A stretch of DNA of 64,000 nucleotides from MED-G105 sp039025235 (GCA_039025235.1 JBCCOS010000006.1:196294-260293); one strand, 5' to 3'. Shown: positions 25,521-35,137, numbered from the stretch's first letter. Numbers and translations: made by a program. The notes: generated from the letters alone by a model not told the origin.

Positions 25521-28500
25521 ATGCTTCGAAAAGCAATAGTCTCTCGAGCGCTTGTCTTAAGCTCTTTCGCTTTCGTGGCTATGCTTGTCGTCGCTTTCGG
25601 TGCGATGAGTGCGATTGTTGTCAGAATTAACATTGGGCCTATGAATGCCCAAGCGTTAAGGCCATTTGTTGAAAACGCAATCCTTCGCGCTTTTCCCCAG
25701 GCCGTAATCGTCGACATCGGCTCCATTGAAATCTCCAAGGACGATCCGCAAGACCTTGTCATCTTAACTCTGGGTGATCTCGAAATAGGGGGGCAAAAGA
25801 GCGCTGGTGCTACTGTCAAAAGCGTCAAATTCGGTTTCGATTTAAGAGATATTCTCCGTCTGCGCATAGGTCCGCAATCGGTTCTGGTTCAAGATGCAGG
25901 CCTTCGCATCGTCCGTCGGAAGAACGCCGTCTTAGGTCTTGACTACGGAGGCGCGGTCGACCTCGATCAAAACAGCGGTTCTTTGCAAGCTGATGATACA
26001 CCGTTTCAAGCATTGAGTGATGCACCGCATCTGCCAATCGCTTTTCAGCATATCGCAATACTTGGCCTTCAGGTGTCTTTTCTTGATGAGGCAACCGGGC
26101 GTGCTTGGACCGCCACGGATGCTTCATTAGATGTCAAACAAAAGCCAACGGGATATATTGCAGAGCTTCAAGGTAATTTTTTGACCAGTCAAAACCAACT
26201 GGATGCAGCCCTCAAATTGGTCGCTGATTATAATGCCGATGCCGGATTAATTTCCTCAGAGCTCTCTCTTCAACATGCACCAGTTGGAGATATCTTGAGT
26301 GTTTATTTGGGGGCACCAGAAAGCATCGTCACTGGCCTTGTGTCCGGTGAAGCTGCCATTACTCTTACGCGTGGTGGGCGCGTTTTGAATTCTTTCATTG
26401 ACGCCGAGGCTATTGGTGGTGAGCTCAATTTGGGTTCTAAGGCCACCAATGTCCAACGTATTTCTTTGGACATGAACTTTGACGCTGAAAATACTGAGTT
26501 CCTCATTAATACATTAGATTTGAAGAGTGATGCTCTTTCTACACGGATCGATGGCGTTATAGCGGCTCGTCCGGGGCGTGATGACAACGGTTATGAAAGC
26601 GTCTCATTCGGGCTCAACGCAAATGATACCAAAGTGACGGCCGGCACAGCCCTCGAACGTGACGTTGTGCTGGATAAAATCGAAATTTCCGGTGCCTATA
26701 ATTTCCAGGGACGACGCGGTCACCTCAATGATATTCTCATTGAGTTGTATGGTGCGCGGGGGACAGGTGAATTGCATTTTGCGGCTTTTGACGATGATAC
26801 ACCTGAATTAATTGGTGAAATTGCCTTTGACAAAGAACTGACGAGAGATGAAGTCTTGTCTATTTGGCCAAAAGATGCCGCATTTGCGGCAAGAAAGTTT
26901 GTAAACGAACGGGTTACACGGGCGAAATTTTCAAAACTAAAAGCGGTGCTAAACCTTCAAGGCGGAATGTTGAATAATGGCGCCATAATGCCCGAGGAGG
27001 CCATGGCCTTAAGCTTTCAAGTATCAGACGCAAAAGTATTCTATGCACCAACAAAGAGTCCCATAACCGACCTTGCTGGTCGCGGTGTTTTGGCTGGAAA
27101 CAGCTTCACCCTCGATGCTGACAGGGGGCGCGTTGGTAAGGTTGTTTTAAATGAGGGGCGCGTGGTTATCCCAAGACTGCGGCCAAAGGGAGCCATGGCA
27201 ACATTCACCTTCGTTGCCGAAGGCGACAGCGGTGATATGTTAGGGATCTTAGACCAAGAGCCGCTGAAAGTTTTACAGAACACGTCATTCGTACCAGAAG
27301 ATTTTCGGGGTGATGGTGTCGTGTCAGCTGAAATCCAGCGTCCAAACCAAAAAGATGCACCACCGGAATCCTATCGATATAAAGCAAAGGCCTCCGTTAC
27401 AGATATAACAGTACATAATTTTTTTGAAGATACGCCGCTTACAAATACCTCAGCGAACATTGATCTTGAGACTGAGGGGATGACCGTCACCGGGAATGCA
27501 AAGCTTGCAGAATCGCCGGTTCAATTTACGTGGAAGCAGAAATTTCGCGGTACAGAAAATACGACACGGATTGATCTAAAGGGTCGATTGGATCCTCAAC
27601 TTGGGGATCTATTTGGCTTGCCCGTCCGGCAGTTTATTCGAGGAGAACCAGCGTTTTCTGCCCGCGCTAAGGGCACACTGACCGCATTGGAAAAGGTAAG
27701 CTTGGACGCTGACTTCACTGATCACCTTATTGTGCTTGAAGCCTTTTCATGGAGAAAGCCAAGCGGCACGCCCGCAGACGGGACACTCAGTATTTCCTTT
27801 GGGCAGAATGCGCCCAATGCCTTTGCGTTGCAGCTTGCTGGTGAAGATGTTGATATTGATGGAGAGATCAAGCTTTCTGATGTGGGTGCAATGGAGGCTC
27901 TTTCAGTAAAGCGATTGCACTTGGGAGACTTAATCGACGTTTCGCTTAAGGCGTCGCGCACAAGCGGCCCTCTCGATTTGACAGTCGACGGAAAAATGCT
28001 CGATCTAAGCGGCGCCATCCATCAATTGGGGTCTTTAGGCAATACTGGTTCAGCAAACACAAACGATGACGTGGCTCAAAGCGGCCCGAATTTTTCGAGG
28101 TTGCTTTCTAATACGATCGGCAACATTTCTCTAGACGCCATAAAACTGAAATCTGGTGTTGTACTGAGCAACTCAGAGCTTCAGTTTACCAACGGTCCGG
28201 ATCGCTTAAAGGCGTTTTCGCTAACGGCGTCGCCAGGGGGCACGGGGGAACTGAAGGCGTTTTTAGAAACCGATGGCGATGACGACACTGATCGAAGAAT
28301 TGTCGCACAAACGTCAGATCTCGGCGCGCTTTTTTCAGGCCTTTTAGGGATGCAATCCATTCGAGGAGGGAGAGGACGGTTTTCATTTATATTAGAAAGT
28401 CCGATACCTTTGCATGAGGATCCTTATGCGACGGACGAGGTAAATAGCTTTGGATCTCCTCCGGCAACTGGGGTCATCACTGCGAGTGATATAAGGGTTG

Positions 28501-29021
28501 TCGGTGCACCACTCCTCGCGCGGATCTTTTCGGCAGGCTCTCTAACGGGCCTCGGTGATTTACTGTCTGGCGAAGGAATTGAAATTGCTAATGCGTCTGT
28601 TGGTTTTGCCTTGAAAGATAGAAAAGTTGAATTGCTTGACGCTCGGGTAAATGGACCGTCGGTAGGATTGACAGCGCAAGGGGAGTTTATGCTTGGTGAT
28701 ACAGGAAATATTGATATCACCGGTGCCGTAGCACCGGCATATCAAATCAACTCTATCCTCGGATCAGCGCCATTGATTGGTGATCTGCTGATCAATCGAA
28801 CGGGCGAGGGCGTCGTTGCAGTGTCCTATGCTGTCAGTGGTACCCCTCAAAACCCTACTATCGCGGTTAATCCGCTTTCCGCTTTGACCCCGGGTTTTCT
28901 CAGGCGAATTTTCGAAGCTGACGGCGCTGTGGCGCGCGCCACGTCAAGCACGATTAAAATAGAGCCAACACTGAAGAACCGGCCGACGGATATTGGGCCA
29001 GAAAACATATCCCCCGAATAA
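25521..29021 (+). CDS. giant AsmA-like/DUF3971 membrane-anchored protein (YhdP-type)
   Basis: About 1166-residue inner-membrane-anchored protein predicted to span the periplasm. A short cytoplasmic N-terminus is followed by a membrane helix (LVLSSFAFVAMLVVAFGAMSAIVV); the remainder is repetitive beta-structure typical of AsmA/YhdP and related bridge-like lipid-transfer proteins. The C-terminal block GDTGNIDITGAVAPAYQINSIL..PLIGDLLINR..GVVAVSYAVSGTPQNPTIAVNPLSALTPGFLR (split here) is the AsmA-like C-terminal signature. YhdP relatives move phospholipid toward the outer membrane. TTG 25506 is an alternative start; ATG 25521 has GGAAA just upstream. Short tandem repeats start at its stop codon. 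Confidence 0.88.
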   Translation: MLRKAIVSRALVLSSFAFVAMLVVAFGAMSAIVVRINIGPMNAQALRPFVENAILRAFPQAVIVDIGSIEISKDDPQDLVILTLGDLEIGGQKSAGATVKSVKFGFDLRDILRLRIGPQSVLVQDAGLRIVRRKNAVLGLDYGGAVDLDQNSGSLQADDTPFQALSDAPHLPIAFQHIAILGLQVSFLDEATGRAWTATDASLDVKQKPTGYIAELQGNFLTSQNQLDAALKLVADYNADAGLISSELSLQHAPVGDILSVYLGAPESIVTGLVSGEAAITLTRGGRVLNSFIDAEAIGGELNLGSKATNVQRISLDMNFDAENTEFLINTLDLKSDALSTRIDGVIAARPGRDDNGYESVSFGLNANDTKVTAGTALERDVVLDKIEISGAYNFQGRRGHLNDILIELYGARGTGELHFAAFDDDTPELIGEIAFDKELTRDEVLSIWPKDAAFAARKFVNERVTRAKFSKLKAVLNLQGGMLNNGAIMPEEAMALSFQVSDAKVFYAPTKSPITDLAGRGVLAGNSFTLDADRGRVGKVVLNEGRVVIPRLRPKGAMATFTFVAEGDSGDMLGILDQEPLKVLQNTSFVPEDFRGDGVVSAEIQRPNQKDAPPESYRYKAKASVTDITVHNFFEDTPLTNTSANIDLETEGMTVTGNAKLAESPVQFTWKQKFRGTENTTRIDLKGRLDPQLGDLFGLPVRQFIRGEPAFSARAKGTLTALEKVSLDADFTDHLIVLEAFSWRKPSGTPADGTLSISFGQNAPNAFALQLAGEDVDIDGEIKLSDVGAMEALSVKRLHLGDLIDVSLKASRTSGPLDLTVDGKMLDLSGAIHQLGSLGNTGSANTNDDVAQSGPNFSRLLSNTIGNISLDAIKLKSGVVLSNSELQFTNGPDRLKAFSLTASPGGTGELKAFLETDGDDDTDRRIVAQTSDLGALFSGLLGMQSIRGGRGRFSFILESPIPLHEDPYATDEVNSFGSPPATGVITASDIRVVGAPLLARIFSAGSLTGLGDLLSGEGIEIANASVGFALKDRKVELLDARVNGPSVGLTAQGEFMLGDTGNIDITGAVAPAYQINSILGSAPLIGDLLINRTGEGVVAVSYAVSGTPQNPTIAVNPLSALTPGFLRRIFEADGAVARATSSTIKIEPTLKNRPTDIGPENISPE

Positions 29022-29074
29022 ATTCCCAGAATAAAAGCCAGAATAAAAGCCCCAATAGATTCCCAGAATAAATC
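29012..29074. repeat. short degenerate tandem repeat, five units
   Basis: Five units of 12-13 nt related to CCCAGAATAAA(A/T): 29012-29024, 29025-29037, 29038-29049, 29050-29061 and 29062-29074. The first unit overlaps the TAA stop of the AsmA-like gene. Each unit carries in-frame or shifted TAA triplets. Likely replication-slippage product. Confidence 0.7.
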
Positions 29075-29134
29075 CCCGGATTACCCCTCCCGAAACCGAT
29101 CCCTCCAAACGGAGAATGGCAACGCCGTGTCTGA

Positions 29135-29174
29135 CTAGAGCATTTCGCGTTTCCAAAAAACGGAACGGCTATAG
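29135..29174. repeat. solo hairpin of the palindromic element family
   Basis: CTAGAGC (29135-29141) faces GCTATAG (29168-29174), with inner CGTTTCC/GGAACG pairing. It is followed by CTCGTTGGAG, the same text that precedes the D-type hairpin at 33536, so it appears to be a decayed composite between convergent genes. Confidence 0.55.
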
Positions 29175-29219
29175 TGGCACCTCGTTGGAGACCGATGCGT
29201 ACGGATTACATGGCATCTG

Positions 29220-30467
29220 TTAACTCACCCGGACCAATGCGTGTTTCTTTTTCCCAATAGAGATTTTCACAACGCCATCGCACAGATCAGTCTTTGCGAT
29301 AGTCCGTTCTTCCGCTAACGGCGTATCATTCACTTTCAGGGCGCCTGCTTTAATGTGTCGGCGTCCTTCGCCCTTTGACGCAATAAGCCCAGCACTTTGA
29401 AAAGTTGATAACAAGTCTATACCTGCTTCTAGGTCTGATAGCGTCGCCTCGACGCTTGGTAGATCAGCATTAAGATTACCTTCCTCAAAGGTTTTACGCG
29501 CGGTGTCGGCAGCAGCCTCAGCAGCTGTGCGACCGTGTAAAAGTGCTGTCGCTTCCGTTGCTAGGATTTTCTTCGCTTCGTTGATTTCAGAGCCGTCTAG
29601 TGTCGCCAATCGATTGACTTCTTGCATGGGCATTGTCGTGAAGCGGGCGAGCATTAGCCCGACGTCCGCATCAGCCGTATTCCGCCAGTATTGCCAGTAA
29701 TCATATGGGCTTAGCATGTCCGCGTTGAGCCAAATTGCACCGCCAGCGGTTTTGCCCATTTTGGTTCCAGCAGCTGTCGTCAAAAGCGGTGTCGTCAGGC
29801 CGAATACTTCTGCCCCGTCTTTGCGGCGGCAAAGCTCGACGCCATTCACGATGTTCCCCCATTGGTCTGATCCGCCTAATTGGAGGGTGCATCCCGTACG
29901 ATTGTATAGTGCATGAAAATCATAGGCCTGCATAAGCATATAATTGAACTCGAGAAACGTCATCGGGCTTTCGCGCTCTAGCCGTAATTTGACGCTGTCA
30001 AAAGTCAGCATACGATTAATAGTGAAATGGGTTCCATAATCGCGCAGGAACTCAAGATAGTTCAGTTCAGAAAGCCAGTCGTCGTTATTCACGAGTAGGG
30101 CATCATTGGGACCATCACCGAAATCCAGAAAACTCGAAAAAACGGTTTTGATCGAAGCAATATTTTCGTCGATTTCATCTGAAGTCAGCAGCTTGCGTTG
30201 ATCATCGCGACCCGTTGGGTCGCCCACTTTCGTGGTTCCACCGCCCATGAGAGTGATGGGGCGATGCCCCGTTTGCTGGAGCCAATAAAGCAACATAATT
30301 TGAATGAGACTACCAGCATGGAGCGACCTCGCTGTCGCGTCAAAACCGATATAGCCGGTAATCGTCCCATTTCTGGCCTTTTCATCCAGGGCGTCCAGGT
30401 TTGTTCCCTGGTGAATGAAGCCTCGCTCACTGAGCGTGTTGAGAAAGTCTGAACGAAACGCTGGCAT
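29220..30467 (-). CDS. tyrS: tyrosyl-tRNA synthetase
   Basis: Charges tRNA-Tyr in the cytoplasm. Class I catalytic domain: GYIGFDATARSLHAGSL with the HIGH-like HAGS (H50), QLGGSDQWGNIVNG in the tyrosine pocket, and the KMSKS-equivalent GTKMGKT at about residues 231-237. A C-terminal S4-type RNA-binding domain begins near residue 350 (AGLIASKGEGRRHIKAGALKVN, split). Length 415 aa is normal. It is divergent from anmK, an arrangement common in alphaproteobacteria, with about 200 nt between them. Confidence 0.96.
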   Translation of the reverse strand: MPAFRSDFLNTLSERGFIHQGTNLDALDEKARNGTITGYIGFDATARSLHAGSLIQIMLLYWLQQTGHRPITLMGGGTTKVGDPTGRDDQRKLLTSDEIDENIASIKTVFSSFLDFGDGPNDALLVNNDDWLSELNYLEFLRDYGTHFTINRMLTFDSVKLRLERESPMTFLEFNYMLMQAYDFHALYNRTGCTLQLGGSDQWGNIVNGVELCRRKDGAEVFGLTTPLLTTAAGTKMGKTAGGAIWLNADMLSPYDYWQYWRNTADADVGLMLARFTTMPMQEVNRLATLDGSEINEAKKILATEATALLHGRTAAEAAADTARKTFEEGNLNADLPSVEATLSDLEAGIDLLSTFQSAGLIASKGEGRRHIKAGALKVNDTPLAEERTIAKTDLCDGVVKISIGKKKHALVRVS

Positions 30468-30673
30468 ATTATCATCCCGGTAAGCTTTTCCGTTGTCAGG
30501 CTGTTCTTGTGAGACTGATCAGCGGCAACGCGTTAGTTTTCGAAAACGGGCTATAGCGGATTTGTAGTGAAAAGATCAAAGCATCATGTATCAATTTACA
30601 AAAAGCGCTTCGACCTTTTTAGGATTCGTTCGATAATTAAGAAGAAGTTTGCACCTCAAAAGGAACCATCGTC

Positions 30674-31813
30674 TTGGCAATTCGGACAGCCATCGGTCTC
30701 ATGAGCGGTACGTCCCTCGATGGGATTGATGCCGCGCTTCTCAAAACAGACGGCGAAGATGTCGTCGAACTCGGCCCAGCACTTAGCCAGCCTTATTCGA
30801 GGGCCGTAAAGGTCTTTATCCGACGCGCAATTAAAGCGGCGCTGGAACGACGCGATACGGCAAAAGACGTGGCCGATGCAGAACTTGCGGTAACAAAGGC
30901 ACATATCGAAGCGGTGAGAACGCTGCTGGAGCGGGCTGATTTGGCGGCACAAGATATCGATGTGATTGGGTTCCATGGACAGACAATTCTGCACCGTCCC
31001 GCCAGTTTGACGGGAGAAATTGGTCGGACTTGGCAAATTGGTGACGGTCCCTTGCTTGCTCAAGAAACTGGCATCGATGTCGTTAGCGATTTTCGTTCGG
31101 CAGACGTCGCCGCCGGGGGGGAGGGTGCGCCTTTTGCACCAATTTATCACCGAGCCCTTGCCCAAGGGTATGCCGCGACGGAGAACATCACCGGGCCGGT
31201 CGCCATTTTGAACCTAGGCGGTGTTGCCAATATTACGTTCGCGCCGTCAAGTGGTTGTAATCTCGACCTCGTTGCATTCGATTGCGGCCCCGGAAATGGT
31301 CTAATTGACGAGTGGATGGAACAAAAGACGGGTGACCCGATCGACAAGGATGGGAAGGCTGCAGCGTGTGGGCACGTGAATGACGAAGCTTTGCGATTGT
31401 TGCTGCTCAATCCATTTCTTAAAAGGCCCGCGCCGAAGTCGCTTGATCGGTATGATTTTAAACTTGAGCCCGTAAAAGCGCTTTCACTGACCGACGGTGC
31501 AGCGACCCTGACGGCATTTACCGCAGCCTGTATTGCTCGGGCACAAGACCTGCTTCCAGAGCCACCGGCCGTATGGGTCGTGGCTGGCGGTGGCAGGAGA
31601 AACCCCAGCTTAATGGCGTCCCTTCGCCAAGCGCTGGACGCGCCAGTTTACGGGGCCGACGACGTGGGGTGGCGCGGCGATGATCTTGAGGCTGAATGCT
31701 TTGCCTATCTTGCTGTTCGCAGTCTCGATCGCAAACCCTTAAGCTTCCCAAAAACCACTGGGGTGCCCCACGCGATGACGGGTGGTGTTTTGAATAAAAC
31801 AGTATCGAGATAG
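30674..31813 (+). CDS. anmK: anhydro-N-acetylmuramic acid kinase
   Basis: Phosphorylates and opens 1,6-anhydro-MurNAc during peptidoglycan recycling, giving MurNAc-6-phosphate. Family motifs: GLMSGTSLDGIDAALL at the N-terminus (phosphate-binding), GFHGQTILHRP, NLGGVANIT, FDCGPGNGLID, and AGGGRRNPSLM near the C-terminus. Start is TTG 30674, with AAAAGGAA about 9 nt upstream; no ATG is available before the conserved N-terminus. Together with the lytic transglycosylase and amidase genes in this window it indicates active wall recycling. Confidence 0.95.
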   Translation: MAIRTAIGLMSGTSLDGIDAALLKTDGEDVVELGPALSQPYSRAVKVFIRRAIKAALERRDTAKDVADAELAVTKAHIEAVRTLLERADLAAQDIDVIGFHGQTILHRPASLTGEIGRTWQIGDGPLLAQETGIDVVSDFRSADVAAGGEGAPFAPIYHRALAQGYAATENITGPVAILNLGGVANITFAPSSGCNLDLVAFDCGPGNGLIDEWMEQKTGDPIDKDGKAAACGHVNDEALRLLLLNPFLKRPAPKSLDRYDFKLEPVKALSLTDGAATLTAFTAACIARAQDLLPEPPAVWVVAGGGRRNPSLMASLRQALDAPVYGADDVGWRGDDLEAECFAYLAVRSLDRKPLSFPKTTGVPHAMTGGVLNKTVSR

Positions 31814-31838
31814 AATTTGTTCAAACGGGGAAGATGAC

Positions 31839-32168
31839 CTAGCGAATCCGGCGACCCCGATAGCGACCTTTTGTTGGTGCATAAAAATGCGGATCTTTTT
31901 TCCCGACCCACTCGACAAATGCCGCGATGCGCGGGTGACCACGCAGCGCAGAAATTGTATTATAGTTTTGGGCTAACTCGGTTTCTGTTAGATGGGCATG
32001 TATTGCTGCATGACATATCTGGTGTAATCGGACGGTCGGACCATTTCGACCCCCTTTCAACTTTGGTATGAGGTGGTGAACGCTCTGCTTTGCGGTCGCG
32101 GGAATAGGTCGCAGACAAAGCGGGCAGGTCGGTATTTCATTGGGAGAGACGTGCTTTTTTTGCATCAT
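31839..32168 (-). CDS. small HNH endonuclease family protein
   Basis: A 109-residue single-domain HNH protein. Two CxxC-like cysteines (C15, C18 in CPLCLRP) and a later C52 could bind structural zinc; the catalytic ββα-metal region is VHHLIPKLKGG (H31-H32) followed by RLHQICHAAIHAHL (H49, H53, H57). The family ranges from restriction-type nucleases to DNA-repair helpers, and nothing nearby points to a specific function. It is convergent with anmK, with only 25 nt between their ends. No restriction, phage or toxin partner is adjacent. Confidence 0.82.
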   Translation of the reverse strand: MMQKKHVSPNEIPTCPLCLRPIPATAKQSVHHLIPKLKGGRNGPTVRLHQICHAAIHAHLTETELAQNYNTISALRGHPRIAAFVEWVGKKDPHFYAPTKGRYRGRRIR

Positions 32169-32266
32169 ACGATCTAAGCTCTTTCAGACCGTTTTTGCAA
32201 AAGTTTCATATTTGCGCAAACACAATATTCTGTACATCTGTTGCACGTCTTCTGTAGGCTCATGCA

Positions 32267-33337
32267 ATGAAACGGCGATCCAACGAACTCTTTCGAACCA
32301 TTTTAAATGGGATAATGGCACAATGCGCATTGCTAGGTGCGTTAAATGGTGGAACGTCGGCGCAAGAGCTGCCGCCGAATGAAACGCGTCACCCAATCGT
32401 CATCATTGGCGACACGCCTTACTCGTCACAAGATGAGGCAATGCTTGCTAAAGCACTGCCCATTATTGCCGATGGTAGTTTTCCTTTCGTTTTGCATATC
32501 GGAGATTATAAAGCAGGAAAAGCAGATTGCATTGATGCTCATGATGAGGGTTTTTCCAACCTAGTTAAAAGCCTTCAGCCGAAACCAGTTTTCTATACGC
32601 CGGGTGATAATGAGTGGACGGATTGTGACCGTAATACCAATCCGAAGACGAATAAGCCTTACTCAGATCTTTCACGGCTTGACCGCGTTCTTTCATTATT
32701 TGCCCAGGGAACACCTAGCGGGGCGGAGGCGTTTGCCCATCGTCGCCAAGACCGCCAAACCGAGAATGCGACATGGACCCATGCGGGGATACGGTATTTG
32801 ACCATTCATGTTACGGGCACCAATAACGGACGGGACTGGGTGACAGGCGATCCACTGGAAGCAGCCTTAAAAGCCGTTGAAGCGCGAGATGAAGCGAATA
32901 AAGACTGGTTGGAAGATGTATTTGCACTCGCCGCACGAGAGAAAGCTAATGCTATCGTTTTAGCGACACACGGTGACATGACCGATGTGGGCAAAAAACC
33001 AGTCGGCATTATGTGTAACGATGTGGCGCTATCGGATCAACATCCGTGTGATGCATTTGTCGAATTGAGAAATATAATCCGTAAGCTAACAATAGATTTT
33101 GGTAAACCAGTATTGTTGATACATGGCGATACGGAGCCCTTCACGCTTGGCCAGTCGTTCGCTGGGGACGAAGCGCCAAATCTGTGGCGTTTAAATGCGA
33201 CCGGCGACGCTGGTCGAACGCCGTTTGGCATTCCGTTTGGGGTCCGGGATATCACGATATTGGAGTTTCAACTGGATAAGGAAATCCCATTTCGGGCAAG
33301 AGGTCTCCTCACAGGCAAAAAGCCTGCTCGACGCTAA
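32267..33337 (+). CDS. secreted calcineurin-like metallophosphoesterase
   Basis: Exported phosphoesterase with a dinuclear metal centre. The N-terminal hydrophobic stretch (IMAQCALLGALNGGTSAQ) is a probable signal peptide. Metal-binding motifs appear in order: GDTPYSSQDE, HIGDYKAGKADC, YTPGDNEWTDC, VLATHGDM and LLIHGDTEPF. The spacing fits the metallophosphatase superfamily, although the first motif is GDTP rather than the usual DxH. Substrate unknown. It is monocistronic, convergent with galE, with three palindromic elements in the junction. Confidence 0.83.
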   Translation: MKRRSNELFRTILNGIMAQCALLGALNGGTSAQELPPNETRHPIVIIGDTPYSSQDEAMLAKALPIIADGSFPFVLHIGDYKAGKADCIDAHDEGFSNLVKSLQPKPVFYTPGDNEWTDCDRNTNPKTNKPYSDLSRLDRVLSLFAQGTPSGAEAFAHRRQDRQTENATWTHAGIRYLTIHVTGTNNGRDWVTGDPLEAALKAVEARDEANKDWLEDVFALAAREKANAIVLATHGDMTDVGKKPVGIMCNDVALSDQHPCDAFVELRNIIRKLTIDFGKPVLLIHGDTEPFTLGQSFAGDEAPNLWRLNATGDAGRTPFGIPFGVRDITILEFQLDKEIPFRARGLLTGKKPARR

Positions 33338-33382
33338 CTGCTATCCCTTCGGGTCTGTGTCGATAATCTGCGTCGCATATCC

Positions 33383-33589
33383 TAGAGCCGTTTGCATTCA
33401 AGCTGATTCAGAACACGGCTCTAAAGCATTTCCAAGCCAAGTGTGTGCGGTTGGCGTTAAGGAAATGCGTAAAATCAAAAACTTAAAGCGCCGTTCTGAT
33501 TCTAATTGAAACGGAGGCGCTTTAGAGTCTCGTTGGAGCCTGTTGCGAACCGCAAAACCGGTGATCCACTTTTGCTGCAACAGGCTCTA
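33383..33589. repeat. C-B-D composite of palindromic elements between convergent genes
   Basis: Three units in a row. C is a small hairpin, TAGAGCCGT (33383-33391) with ACGGCTCTA (33415-33423). B is a two-hairpin unit (33421-33525) with ends CTAAAGC/GCTTTAG: GCATTTCC/GGAAATGC (33426-33433/33461-33468) around loop AAGTGTGTGCGGTT, linker AAAATCAAAAACTTA, then AAAGCGCC/GGCGCTTT (33485-33492/33516-33523). D is a hairpin GAGCCTGTTGC (33536-33546) with GCAACAGGCTC (33577-33587), reaching into the galE stop codon. C and D are adjacent without B at 63917-64000, so this looks like an occupied site for B. Confidence 0.88.
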
Positions 33590-34639
33590 GCTATCCGTGT
33601 CATATCCATTTGGGTTTTGCTGTTGCCATCGCCAATGGTCTTGGCACATATCTTCCAGCGTCTTTTCCGTTTTCCAATTCAATAGCGCTGCGGCTTTTCC
33701 AGCATTCGCTACGATTTCAGCAACATCGCCTGGGCGTCGCGATGCAATTTCAAATGCGATCTCACGGTTCGCAGCGTTTCTAAACGCTTCAATGGCTTGA
33801 AGCACAGAAACCCCTTTACCGCAGCCAAGGTTAATGTCGACAGTGTTATTGGCTCCATCATTTGGAACATTTTCGTCAAGATAATGAATAGCTGCCATAT
33901 GCCCTTTTGCTAAGTCATCGACGTGAATGTAGTCCCTTACGCCTGTGCCGTCAGGGGTCGGATAGTCATTTCCATAGACGTTTACTTTAGGGCGTCGACC
34001 AACGGCGACTTGTGCGATGAATGGGAACAAGTTGTTGGGAACACCGGTTGGGTCTTCACCAATTTTACCCGATGCGTGGGCACCGACCGGATTGAAATAC
34101 CGCAAATTGCAAATGCGCCAGTCACTGTCTGAGTGCGCAAGATCCTTTAGCATCTCCTCAATGAACAGCTTTGTGCGGCCATACGGATTGGTTGGACCTG
34201 TTGCGCCGTCTTCTTGCACAGGATTTTGATTCAAGTCGCCATAGACCGTAGCCGATGAGGAGAAGACGAGGCGTTTTGCATCTGCTTGCTCGAGGGCTTC
34301 AAGCAGCGTCCAGGTTGCTTCAATATTGTTACGATAATATCGCATCGGTTGCGCCACCGAGTCGCCAACGGCTTTCAATCCCGCAAGGTGGATCGCTCCT
34401 GTGGGTTTGAACGCTTTCACGGCGTCTAGAATTTGACCCTTGCAAGAAGGATCGGAAAGATCGGCTCTCAGTAAGGGTGCAGTCTTTCCTGTAATTTGTT
34501 CGATGCGTTCAATGGCCTGCGCGGAGGAATTATCGAGATTATCGATCACGAGAACCTCATTGCCAGCTTCTAATAGCGTGACGCAAACATGAGAGCCGAT
34601 ATAGCCGGCACCTCCCGTGACAATTAACCGTTTCGACAT
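33587..34639 (-). CDS. galE: UDP-glucose 4-epimerase
   Basis: Interconverts UDP-glucose and UDP-galactose for surface polysaccharide synthesis. Extended short-chain dehydrogenase: NAD-binding TGGAGYIGSH (G9, G12, G15), the catalytic serine region VFSSSATVYG (about 125-134) and Y153-xxx-K157 in NPYGRTKLF. The substrate-binding NLRYFNPVGAH is intact and the length (350 aa) is normal. Its stop codon TAG is part of the TAGAGC end of the D-type palindromic hairpin, so the last codon boundary was probably set by insertion of the element. Confidence 0.96.
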   Translation of the reverse strand: MSKRLIVTGGAGYIGSHVCVTLLEAGNEVLVIDNLDNSSAQAIERIEQITGKTAPLLRADLSDPSCKGQILDAVKAFKPTGAIHLAGLKAVGDSVAQPMRYYRNNIEATWTLLEALEQADAKRLVFSSSATVYGDLNQNPVQEDGATGPTNPYGRTKLFIEEMLKDLAHSDSDWRICNLRYFNPVGAHASGKIGEDPTGVPNNLFPFIAQVAVGRRPKVNVYGNDYPTPDGTGVRDYIHVDDLAKGHMAAIHYLDENVPNDGANNTVDINLGCGKGVSVLQAIEAFRNAANREIAFEIASRRPGDVAEIVANAGKAAALLNWKTEKTLEDMCQDHWRWQQQNPNGYDTDS

Positions 34640-34699
34640 GCTGACCTTCTGTTCGAATGCTTGGCTGTTACCCTAGGGCAGTCATTTATTTAATACTAT

Positions 34700-35137
34700 T
34701 TAGTTCGGCACAGGGATAAGTTGGTCGATTGTTATGCTAAATTCTGGCAAATTAAGTGATGCCTTCGCCTCTAAATACTGATCCTCTGTGAGCGGACCGA
34801 TAGTTATTTCGTCAGCATTCTTATACATATCGTCAACGGTCATATCTAAGTGATAGTAGTGTATGTCCGGATTTTGGATTGAACCCGAGTTAACTTTTGC
34901 AACGAGGTAAGTATGGCCATAGCCTACAGAAAAAGTCGTCGCCGGAATCTTACCTAAGCAACCACCATTTCCTAAATCGTAGCAAACGTGCAATTGGTCA
35001 ATTCGGTCTGCGGCGATGAGTCGATAAGGTCCGGTGATAGGCTCGTCGTATACTGGAGAACTGCATCCAGTTAATGAAAATATCGTCAACACAAAAAATC
35101 CGAATGAAGTCAACTTTTGGCGTCTAGATAAATTCAT
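34700..35137 (-). CDS. predicted lipoprotein of unknown function
   Basis: 145 residues with a type II signal peptide: basic n-region, hydrophobic FGFFVLTIFSLTGCSS with lipobox LTGC (C25). The mature part contains two more cysteines (HVCYDLGNGGCLG) that could form a disulfide, and otherwise shows no family I know. It is AT-richer than its neighbours galE and the multi-pass membrane protein. It has its own 110-nt upstream gap. Sorting to the outer membrane is possible, because the residues after the lipid cysteine are Ser-Ser rather than Asp. Confidence 0.75.
   Translation of the reverse strand: MNLSRRQKLTSFGFFVLTIFSLTGCSSPVYDEPITGPYRLIAADRIDQLHVCYDLGNGGCLGKIPATTFSVGYGHTYLVAKVNSGSIQNPDIHYYHLDMTVDDMYKNADEITIGPLTEDQYLEAKASLNLPEFSITIDQLIPVPN

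Noticed and set aside
33383..33589. The palindromic composites as small-RNA genes
   Set aside because: I see no promoter consistently upstream and no T-run at the ends; the conserved ends and mosaic structure fit mobile elements better. Transcription is possible but unsupported.
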